Source of the DNA: Burkholderiales bacterium | Lineage (GTDB): Bacteria > Pseudomonadota > Gammaproteobacteria > Burkholderiales > Nitrosomonadaceae | DNA: 64,000 bases | Assembly (NCBI GenBank): GCA_024235795.1 | Contig: JACKLR010000002.1 | Coordinates: 868,001-932,000 of the forward strand | Direction of reading: 5' to 3' | In this document: positions 10,001 through 18,100 of the stretch, one piece after another | How the letters are laid out: the number at the start of each line of letters is the position of its first letter | Numbering within the stretch: position 1 is the stretch's first letter | Made by a program: the position numbers and the translations under genes | Notes under the pieces: generated by a model | Seen by the model: only the letters and a program-made list of their open reading frames with translations | Databases searched by the model: none | Told to the model about the DNA's origin: nothing

Positions 10001-10893
10001 CGGGGAGCATTAAGCAAGTCAAACAATCAATTCCCGGGTTGGATTATGTCTGGCAAGTACAACCATCAATGGGTGGAAAATCTGCAGAAAATAAAATTGA
10101 TGTGCGCATACGAATGAGCGAACGATTGCGCCACAAACATCGGGCTTTACTGCCTATTGACTATGAACAGCTGATATTGGCGAATTTTCCACAAATTTAC
10201 AAAGTGAAGTGTTTTGCGAATTTGGCGCCTGAGCGTAATTCGCGGCGGAATCGGATCTATCCGTGTATACGGCCCGGTCATGTGACGATCGTGTTATTAC
10301 CGTACCCAATCAAACAGGCGCACTATGGCACGCAACTCTGGTTAAGCGGCCATTTGGTGAATGCAGTGAAGGATTTTATCACGCGATACACGTCTCCGTT
10401 TGTAACTGTCCATTTTGTCAATCCAGTTTATGAAACCATACAGGTGCGGTGTACGGTTAAGCTGAAAAACGGAAGTGCCCGTGGTATGTGCCTTGGAAAA
10501 TTAAATGAGGCTATTTCTGCATATATATCACCGTGGCACGATACCGTTGGGTATACAGCGCATTTCGGTTGGCGTATTAACATGCATGATGTGCAGTCTT
10601 ATATACAGCAGCAAGATTTTGTTGACCGGGTAACAAATTTTTCTGTTTTACGCATAACCCCGGATGGCGACGCGCTGTTTGATTTGTTTGACAGTGTTGT
10701 GCAAACCCATAAAATCAAAGAATTTTGTGAGATTACACCCAAATATCCCTGGAGTATTTCGGAGCCGATGCGGGAGCACTTTATCGAAGTTGATGACAGT
10801 TTCGTGACGATTGAACCGGAAATTACCGGCATTGGTGAGTTAGAAATTGGCAGTACATTCATAGTTCTGAACAGAGATGGCGAAACAAAATAG
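7003..10893 (+). CDS. Large baseplate J/gp6-like protein (Afp11-type)
   Basis: A 1296-residue protein occupying the place of Afp11 directly after gp25. The N-terminal 280 residues are helical with no motif I can name. The middle (YLVVGLNNKKQTVSVAKGTI) has the 'baseplate J entry' look seen in gp6/Afp11 proteins, where a dimer of such proteins forms the wedge ring. The C-terminal region (residues about 1085-1220: VTIVLLPYPIK, NAVKDFITRYTSPFVTVHFV, YETIQVRCTVKLK) matches the J-like C-terminal domain with alternating beta strands. Its last 17 bases overlap the next gene. The long insertions make it larger than phage gpJ proteins, as usual for eCIS. Confidence 0.85.
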   Translation: MKNCTELISNANLHIRDGTSQSSRLLPALDQDYFQLIDLRFHSLMAMVVDYAEMMKFYNLNNAPDGNWKSYFTADETVIIAIILSTDTDKLASLFKYQQYPEKFRREGVSDLQKALPVEYRQYLIALLYVAGIIDNWQVVLKSTQNQTGHELHQLIESVITGLGNELQVLFQYFEHFLPEKPLDTFFSHDLIKLVNGFESARPLVPVDFSIRQKNQALIRSSFYAVIKAIEMVQDRAADLLSTSLYSQRHDPAIGLLIAFLQLFQRLHQKINRFTSNFIDFYYEQVLGAQAHPFEPDHAYLVVGLNNKKQTVSVAKGTIFLAGLDSEKQEILFSSDDATLIHGARVGAIHTLFFNRDPLNSPENILQETVPLPSAAEKKNRQLATECWLNTIPVLSKAQFPDYKDLMAYPLLGAPKNTETESLSVVHARIGFIVASKALLLREGKRNISITLAFTESNSNIEQTNTVKQWINQIATVLKSSSTSGPDSDLSEEEKQDIFFKVFRNLFVIHVSGEAGWLPVEEYVPAYSEVDKRLNDNTLRIAFALPVEAPAVVPYSSAVHGEGYETQLPVVRFTLNPKGYLYPYSVLNKLELDWVAIDVSVSGHRTLTLHNHLGQLSSLASFNPLGPLPEVGSYFVVGCAEAAIKQLTHFSVEITWGGLPAGIGGFESYYYGYDGPSNHTDFKFGMSVLMESKWLPEVNVPAMEDLLFETKDTHHASNTLNEHKLISCDPLMPYWSPSDYQQALTAFSYTPSSKSGFFKFTLIAPVDAFGHKKYPQTLARVLTSNAKQRFGKMLKKEPNAPYTPVVTSILANYKATARVKIGNEESDNLPIHQEKIIHLHPMGWEDSMMNLSGQPVYLLPQYVYSGNLLIGLEGFEEGGLLTLYFHLRENSLSTDNLSVEQLNWYFLSSNQWLPLATKEIVSDSTQGFMTSGIVTLNVPSDINLKNTIMPDSLFWLRVSADQDMQKFCSLYSIYAQALKVSRHLNNTETYKPIVFNPLPSGSIKQVKQSIPGLDYVWQVQPSMGGKSAENKIDVRIRMSERLRHKHRALLPIDYEQLILANFPQIYKVKCFANLAPERNSRRNRIYPCIRPGHVTIVLLPYPIKQAHYGTQLWLSGHLVNAVKDFITRYTSPFVTVHFVNPVYETIQVRCTVKLKNGSARGMCLGKLNEAISAYISPWHDTVGYTAHFGWRINMHDVQSYIQQQDFVDRVTNFSVLRITPDGDALFDLFDSVVQTHKIKEFCEITPKYPWSISEPMREHFIEVDDSFVTIEPEITGIGELEIGSTFIVLNRDGETK

Positions 10894-11695
10894 AAAAACA
10901 CTGGAAGCCAAATTCAAGAATGGCAGCATGCCGTCTGAAGTTGCATTTGCTGATTTGATCGATTCAACGTTGAATTTGATTGATGATGGTTTTGACAAAA
11001 CAATCAAGGACGGCCTGCGAATTTTTCAGCTCGGTGATGGAAAATTAATGAGCTTTTATCAAAAAATGGAAACGCTCAGCCCATTATGGTTTGTGGGTCT
11101 GGATAAAGCGACCTCCAATCTTAAAATTGGCAACCAATTCAATCCGAATGTCTTAACACTGCGCAGTATTGACAATGAAAACGATAATAAAGGTGCTGTC
11201 CGGGTTGGTGTGGGCATTAACACAGAGCAGCCGCAATATGAGCTGGATGTTGCCGGAACGGTTGCCTCACATGGCAGGGCAGGAAAAAAAGATGAATTCG
11301 CCGTGCCCGCAGACGGTGAATGGTATGATATAACCCCTGTTTTGACGGGTTGTCAGGCATTTGAAGTCGTTGCCGGGGTAGGTGGCCGTGATGCGGACGG
11401 TAAATATGCGCTGATGCATGCTTTTGCATTATGTACTTATCATGCCAAGAATCACATCAGCTATCATCAGGCACATTTCGGCGCCAAATGCAATCAACTG
11501 GAATTGCGTTGGGAACCGGTTTCCAGTGAAAGCGGCAATTTTGAATATATATTGCAATTACGAACGGGCTCTACCTATGGCGATGACATTTGGGTCAGAT
11601 ATCATCTGACCCAGCTTTGGGATGATGCCGCCATGTATGAAAGCGAAATCAAGCCGGTAAAAGCGCCTGTGTCAACATCCAGAAAGAAAAAATAA
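10877..11695 (+). CDS. Conserved eCIS baseplate-associated / fibre-like protein
   Basis: A 272-residue protein whose start ATG overlaps the preceding gene. The N-terminus (FKNGSMPSEVAFADLIDSTL) is a recurring start of proteins between the two large baseplate genes in eCIS loci. Residues about 110-140 (GVGINTEQPQYELDVAGTVA followed by GRAGKK) resemble the collar motif found in phage-type fibre and adhesin proteins ahead of a C-terminal globular domain. The C-terminal 130 residues form a compact beta domain (FEVVAGVGGRDADGKYALMH). I suggest a fibre or baseplate-peripheral protein that might contact target cells; the family is not certain. Confidence 0.6.
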   Translation: MAKQNRKTLEAKFKNGSMPSEVAFADLIDSTLNLIDDGFDKTIKDGLRIFQLGDGKLMSFYQKMETLSPLWFVGLDKATSNLKIGNQFNPNVLTLRSIDNENDNKGAVRVGVGINTEQPQYELDVAGTVASHGRAGKKDEFAVPADGEWYDITPVLTGCQAFEVVAGVGGRDADGKYALMHAFALCTYHAKNHISYHQAHFGAKCNQLELRWEPVSSESGNFEYILQLRTGSTYGDDIWVRYHLTQLWDDAAMYESEIKPVKAPVSTSRKKK

Positions 11696-11710
11696 CATCG
11701 GATACCGACA

Positions 11711-12049
11711 ATGAACGACCGCATTCTATCAATAGCGTTGAATCTCGAAGAAGGGAATTTGCTGTTGACCGCATTGGCGGAATGCCCTTTTAAAACGGTT
11801 TTTGAATTAATTGGCAAGCTAAACCAGCAAGCCCAACTTCATTGCGCAGAAGTTGTCGACCGGTCCGGGCTGATACCATTCACGCTGACAGAACAGGAAA
11901 TGGCATTGGCAATCGGGGCACTTGAAAAATTACCTTACGAACATGTCCATCAGTTGCTGGCCAATTTAAACAGGCAAATGAAAAGCCAAAGCCGGCCGGA
12001 TGGCGATCAATCAGCACAGACAGCTAAGAAGACATATGCCGATTTCTGA
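11711..12049 (+). CDS. Small eCIS helical protein, unknown function
   Basis: This 112-residue protein is mainly helical (LSIALNLEEGNLLLTALAE, ELIGKLNQQAQLH), with two copies of a similar LxALxxxPxxxVxxLxxxLNxQ pattern at residues 15-40 and 72-95, suggesting an internal duplication. It has no signal peptide. It lies between the fibre-like protein and the second baseplate protein, and its last 14 bases overlap the likely start of that gene. Its role is unknown. Confidence 0.65.
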   Translation: MNDRILSIALNLEEGNLLLTALAECPFKTVFELIGKLNQQAQLHCAEVVDRSGLIPFTLTEQEMALAIGALEKLPYEHVHQLLANLNRQMKSQSRPDGDQSAQTAKKTYADF

Positions 12050-15000
12050 GCAGATAAAACGTATTCGAAGCGATCCGGATGCGCTTGATTTTGAAACGCT
12101 CAGAAAAGACGCGCTGGCATTAATCCAGCAGTTAAGCGGTGATTATTGGACTGATTACAATTTGCATGACCCCGGGGTCACTATACTGGAGCAGTTGTGT
12201 TATGGCTTGACGGATTTATCCTATCGTTGTGAGTTTCCGGTACAAGACTACCTGACAGACCGAAACGGCACGATAGACTATGAAAAACAGACGCTTTTTC
12301 CGCCGCATGAGATACTGCCCAGCTCAGCTGTTACCGAGCCGGATTACGAGAAAATTCTGTATGACGCCATTCCGGAAATTGATGAAATCTGGTTCAAGCC
12401 TTATAAGCCTGAAAATGGACGGACAAAAGGCTTATACACCGTTTATGTAAAAATAGACCCGGATTTGTTGCAAACCCGGGCGCTTACGGTTTCTGAGCCG
12501 GAAAAACACCATCACGTCATCGAGCAAATTTGCCTTCTGCGCAGCCGTTTGAACCGCCTGTACGAATTGACCGATCAGCTCATTGAGAATTTGCGTATCA
12601 GGCAAAACGCGTTGAAACGATGGCGGGATCGAATTAACCGGTCTGAGCACGAAGCGTCGACTGAACAGCTTGCGCTGATTGACCCATTAATTACTCAATC
12701 CGATAAAGTATTGCCTGAATTGGACCGGCAATTATCTGACCTGTCATACCTGCACGTTGAATTAAATGCCATCCAGGAAATCCTGACCAAACAGCCTTGC
12801 AATCCAGAGGGAACTGACCAACTTGATGAGCAATTATTCGATGCGCCATTGCCAATTGTGGAATTTGAACAAATCTTTTCCACGCTGGATATTCCGATTC
12901 GGAAACTGGACGATCTCATTCCCGTTCTGGGTAGTGTTTTGCCGCGTTTGGCGGCTTCATTGTGTAAATCGGTTGTCTTTTTACGCGACAGAATTGATTG
13001 CCTGAAAAATGTCAAAAACAAGCTGATAGCATTTTACGAAGCTGAAATCAAGAAAAAAATTCTGAGGATTTTTTCTTCTAATCGCTGCCTTGGTGAGGAT
13101 ATTCACAGTATAGCAGTGATCGAAACAAAGCCTTTTTTTATGTCAGGGGAAATTGAAATTCATCCCTCGCATAATCCGGCCAAAGTCTATGCGGAGATTT
13201 ATTTCAAATGCTCGCGTTATATCTCATCGAGTATCCAGATAGAACACTACGGAACGGTATTAACCGGAAACAAGAATTATGACCAGGTTTTTTCAGGGCC
13301 TTTGACACAACATGGACATATTCGGGACGAATCCCTGGATGTGCAGCGAAGCACCATTACAATCATGGATTTAATGGCGCTAATCAGAAAAATTAACGGT
13401 GTTGTGCAAATCCAGTATCTCAATCTGCTCGACATTAATGGCCGCTATTACTCAAGCCTGGAATACCAGTTGTCACAGCGTGTTTTTCCCGCCTTGCGCA
13501 TTTCGGACGCCGAGTGTATTGCACAACGGCTTCATTTACGGCTACCGCATGGTGAGGTTGATCATTCGGATTTTGAACCGACTGCATTGAACCAAAATGT
13601 CAATGCGAAAACGGCGGTATTCTTTGAGGAATTTCATCGTGAACTGAAAAAACTGATTTTTGAGTATCATGCATTCAGGCACAATGCCCAGCCCCTGAAG
13701 CAGTTTATCCCGTTACCCCAGGGTCAACCGCGGCATTTCAGTCACTATTACTCGATACAGAATCACTTTCCGGCTATCTATGGCATTAACCGATATGGCA
13801 TACCGCGTTCAAAACCTGTTGAAGCGCGGGCGAAAGTCAAACAACTCAAAGCCTATCTGTATCCGTTTGAACAACTGATGGCCAATTATTTGCAAGGAAT
13901 GCAGGATATTCCGGAATTGTTTTCCGCGAATCGAGCGACAGGAAAAACCTACTTCTCACAATTTCTGAATAATTCTAACATCCCGGAAATTGAAGCGCTT
14001 TACTCAGAACACGATGCAGACAAATCTTCTGCAATTGATGGCATACTCCGTCACTACGATGAATACGGCCGGCGAAAGAACAGGATACTCGATATTCTGT
14101 TGGCTTTATATGGTGAAACCTTCGAGCAGCTGGAACTGCTGCGTTTCAACTATTATCACCGTGATGAAGCGGATAACTGGATTATTGAAAACAAGATCAA
14201 ATATCTGGCGCTTATTCGGGAAATCAGCAGAGATAAAGGAAAAGGGTTTGATTATTTACAGACTTCCCAAACAGCATACTTTGCTGGCCGGCAAGGAAGT
14301 GAAAATACAACTGCCCTGCACGCAAAAATCAGTTTGCTCCTGGGGTTGAAGTATGACCCAGAACCGGAAAAAATCACAGCGGCATTGAGTTCGAGAAAAA
14401 GCCGCCTGGTTTCCGATCAACTGATGGCGGGAAATGTTAAATTCATATCTGAAAAAAAACAAAGTGAAGCTGTTCCACTCATTCCTGATTTTAAATCAAG
14501 TGGCATTACAATTCCTTCCCGATTGCCAGCGTTCAGCTATTCTATTTTCAGGGAGGGGATAAAACTGGAAAACTACCGGCTTGTCCGGTCGGAGAATGAG
14601 GAAACGACAGTATGTTTCAGGTCCGGGCAGGATGCCAGATTATGGATACTGTCCAAAGAACCCTCTTTTTATGATGCGGCAGTTTATGCGCATCAGTTTT
14701 GCAGTACTTTAAATCAGTTAAACGTGGCCTGTGAAAATTTCTATATGATTGAACATATTCTGTTGCGTCCGCGTGGACAGGCAGCGTTCAGTCAACCGGA
14801 AGCTGACACCGCTTTTTTTTATTATCGGATCAGCTTCGTTCTGCCATGCTGGACAGCACGTTTTTCTGATGAAGCATTTAGACAATTCGTCAGAAAAACT
14901 GTGCAAAAGAATCTGCCGGCGCATCTGTTTGCAGATTATTACTGGCTGGATTTTACACCGATGCAGGATTTTGAAGAATGCTACAAAGCTTGGCTGGCTG

Positions 15001-15125
15001 TCATGCGGCAATTAAACCAAGGTAATGACGCAAAATTATTTCCGCAGCTTGATCAGGCATCTGAAAAAATTATTTCGTTGTTAAAGGAATATAAACAGGA
15101 CGTTAATCGTGATTATTGGCTCTGA
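12036..15125 (+). CDS. Large baseplate protein (Afp12-type)
   Basis: I took the ATG at 12036, giving 1029 residues; an upstream in-frame ATG at 12000 would add 12 unlikely residues and deepen the overlap. The N-terminus contains DYNLHDPGVTILEQLCYGLT, the signature of Afp12/gp6-type baseplate wedge proteins (the DPGxTxLE motif). A coiled-coil-like section at residues 160-290 and a beta-rich middle (AVIETKPFFMSGEIEIHPSH) follow. The last 200 residues are again beta rich (MIEHILLRPRGQA). Together with the 7003-10893 protein it should form the wedge ring. Its end overlaps the GTG start of the tape-measure gene by 17 bases. Confidence 0.87.
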   Translation: MPISEQIKRIRSDPDALDFETLRKDALALIQQLSGDYWTDYNLHDPGVTILEQLCYGLTDLSYRCEFPVQDYLTDRNGTIDYEKQTLFPPHEILPSSAVTEPDYEKILYDAIPEIDEIWFKPYKPENGRTKGLYTVYVKIDPDLLQTRALTVSEPEKHHHVIEQICLLRSRLNRLYELTDQLIENLRIRQNALKRWRDRINRSEHEASTEQLALIDPLITQSDKVLPELDRQLSDLSYLHVELNAIQEILTKQPCNPEGTDQLDEQLFDAPLPIVEFEQIFSTLDIPIRKLDDLIPVLGSVLPRLAASLCKSVVFLRDRIDCLKNVKNKLIAFYEAEIKKKILRIFSSNRCLGEDIHSIAVIETKPFFMSGEIEIHPSHNPAKVYAEIYFKCSRYISSSIQIEHYGTVLTGNKNYDQVFSGPLTQHGHIRDESLDVQRSTITIMDLMALIRKINGVVQIQYLNLLDINGRYYSSLEYQLSQRVFPALRISDAECIAQRLHLRLPHGEVDHSDFEPTALNQNVNAKTAVFFEEFHRELKKLIFEYHAFRHNAQPLKQFIPLPQGQPRHFSHYYSIQNHFPAIYGINRYGIPRSKPVEARAKVKQLKAYLYPFEQLMANYLQGMQDIPELFSANRATGKTYFSQFLNNSNIPEIEALYSEHDADKSSAIDGILRHYDEYGRRKNRILDILLALYGETFEQLELLRFNYYHRDEADNWIIENKIKYLALIREISRDKGKGFDYLQTSQTAYFAGRQGSENTTALHAKISLLLGLKYDPEPEKITAALSSRKSRLVSDQLMAGNVKFISEKKQSEAVPLIPDFKSSGITIPSRLPAFSYSIFREGIKLENYRLVRSENEETTVCFRSGQDARLWILSKEPSFYDAAVYAHQFCSTLNQLNVACENFYMIEHILLRPRGQAAFSQPEADTAFFYYRISFVLPCWTARFSDEAFRQFVRKTVQKNLPAHLFADYYWLDFTPMQDFEECYKAWLAVMRQLNQGNDAKLFPQLDQASEKIISLLKEYKQDVNRDYWL

Positions 15126-18100
15126 TAACGGAACTACGCATGTCATTGAGAATGTTGTTTTTGACTTTTTATTCGATTCAGGCAACCTCGAACAAGCGCA
15201 TGAGTCACTGCTAAGTACGTGGGTGGTGGACGAATTACTGCCGACGATTGAAGCCGCCCTGAATGCGTATGGTGAAACCGACAAGATTTTACGAATCGAG
15301 CAGTTGACGGTTGACCTGGGAGATATTCCTGATAGCGACTATTCAACACAAATTATTCAACGTCTTTATGAGCAACTCGTCATTCAGCTGAATAACGCCA
15401 GCTATCTCGGAAAATCGATAGCGCCGACATCTCAACAACGACTGTTACCGGCAATTCGCAAGCAGACAATGCCTTCGGCGGACGAACTATCTGTGCAACA
15501 AACCAGCCGGCTTCAATCAGACCTGGAGATACTGGAACATTTTCTAATGACCGGTGCTATGCCCTGGTATATTAATACAACAGATTCAAGCGCACACGAA
15601 AAGCTCTTAGGCCGAGTGTTAGCGGCAAATGAGCGTGAGGCACTGTATGCGCTGCTGGCCAAAATTCCATCGACAAAGCGATCAGCTTTTGCGCGCCGTA
15701 TGGCCAATCAATATGCAACTAAAAATCTTGAGGCATTGCTGATACAAATTGTACCGGGTCAGCATGAATTGATTCTGGGTTTCATCAACGCGTATCGATC
15801 GGTTTTGTCCACACTGTCACTTCCTGCATTACAGCAGACCAGTGCAACGAAAATGTTATGGGAGCGGATTTTTAGCGCAATCATCCACAATACGCAAGCA
15901 TTGGAATCGTTCAATTCCCCCAAGGTTTTGCCACAAATCCTGCATGAATTGGCGGCATCTGTGCCGCTTGACCAAGATGTCTTGATGAATAAATTGATTC
16001 ATGCATCGGCAAGCCACACTCAGGATATTAAAGCTATCTTGTTGTCAATGACATTAACCGATCAGAACTCAAAACAGGCACCTGCATGGCGTTTACTACT
16101 GCATTCAAAAGAAACGAAAGCTGCCGCTGACCCAAAATCGGTAAAAGACAGTTATTTTTTGACAACTGGAGCCATACCCGAAACCAGTCATCGTCAGCCG
16201 TACACAGCTTTGTTATACCGGCAGATTTATGCTGCATTGCGGCAATCCGGAATCGATGAAACCGGTTTAAAGCTTGAGCATTTGCAATCAGCTATCCCAC
16301 CGGTAATCCAAAAACAATTGCTTGAAATACTTCAGGATAAGGCGGTACGTACACAACTGATTTCCAGAGTGACACCGTATATTTTGCTTGATATCGCATA
16401 TCTACTTTCGTCACATGCCGCGATCATTCTCGAACAACTGTTGTCGCATGCAGAAATCTTGCATCGGCAAACCCTGAGTGGACGCCAATCTACAGTTGCA
16501 GAATGGAAACATCAGCTTTTGGAAAATGCGTTCGGTTTTCTTGTTACGGCGCGCTTGAACCGTTCATTCGATGCAATAGGCTTTGTACAGGCACTGGCGT
16601 TTATGCCGCCGGATGACAGGGAGGGTTCTATCGTATTGAATAACTGGCGTCAGGTTTTGATTGATGCACAGGGACGGGAACAGGAACAAAGCGCGCTCCA
16701 GAATCTATTGCTTGATGCCATTACAGTTTCAGAACCCAAACAACAGGAATTATTGACCATCCAGGAAATCGGATTGATTTCAACAGCATTGGAAACTAAC
16801 TTCAAACAAGCTCGGCAGCGGCTTAAGACAGCCATAGGAACCGGCAGTGTGGCGCTCGGAAAATTATCGGAGACTGAAACCAAACATATCATCCAAGCCC
16901 TGTTGGACCATGACCCCTCAATGACTGCGATTAGCCGTCAAATATTTTTAGAAGCCATTGAAGCCCATGCCTGGAAAGCCGCAGATAACGCTTTATACTA
17001 TCAGATGATACTGGAAAAACTGTTGTACGGGCAGACCATCGATCTTGAAACCATTGTTGCTAGCGCGGCAGATGCCGGCAATCGAATTCCCGCAAAAACT
17101 GAGTTGGCGGAACCGCCAGCTGTTCAATCGACCCATAGCGGTACCGATTCCAGCGCAATGATTTATCAACGCATTGTATCTGCCTTACAACAATCCGATA
17201 TTGCCGGATCAAGGCTGCCTTTTGATGCCTCGCGCGCCGTTGACGGACAGACGATTCGAACACAACTGTTGGAATTGTTGCGGAAAAAAGCGGTGCGCTT
17301 ACAATTGATTGACAAGCTGCCGCAATCCATGCTGATCGATATTACCTATTTGCTGTCGCCGCAGGCTGCAATGGTTCTTGAACAGCTTATAGTGAATGCT
17401 GAAAGACTGAATCCGCAGTTAATATCGTTTAAACATTCAGCACCTGCGGTCTGGCAAAAACAGTTGCTGGAAAGTGCACTGGATTCTCTGGTAATGTCAT
17501 CCGCGGAACATTTATCAACAAAATCATTTGAAGTATCGGAATTTTTATACGAAATCGCATATAGACTGTCCGATGAGGACGAAATAAAGCCTGCTTTGCA
17601 ATTCTGGCACGATGAATTGCAGCAACACGATCACAAAAAAAGAATTGGAACTGGCGTGCTACGCAACATTATTCTTGATGCCATTTCTACACCCCTGTCT
17701 GTTTCCGGTGACAATTCAACCAGCCAAGAAATTAATCGGTTAACCACCGAACTGGCAAGCGATTTTAAGGTACAGCAACAACGTATTCGATTAGCCATAG
17801 AAAGCAACAAGCTGGTTCTCGAGGAATTATCAGAGGACGAATTGAAACATATCGTTCAGGCCTTGTTGAAGCACGATCCAGCCTTGGCAGATGGCAACCG
17901 GGAAACGTTTGCTGAAGCCATAGAAGCCCATGCCTTGAAGGCCGCGAATCGTGTTTTTTATTACCGGCAGGTACTGGCGCGGCTGCTGGCCGGCGAGATA
18001 ATCGATCTGGAAGAAATCATTTTATACACTGCACAACATAATTTACCCCGGACAGATCGCGATATTTCAATTCAAACAAATAGTGCAAATCAAACAACAC

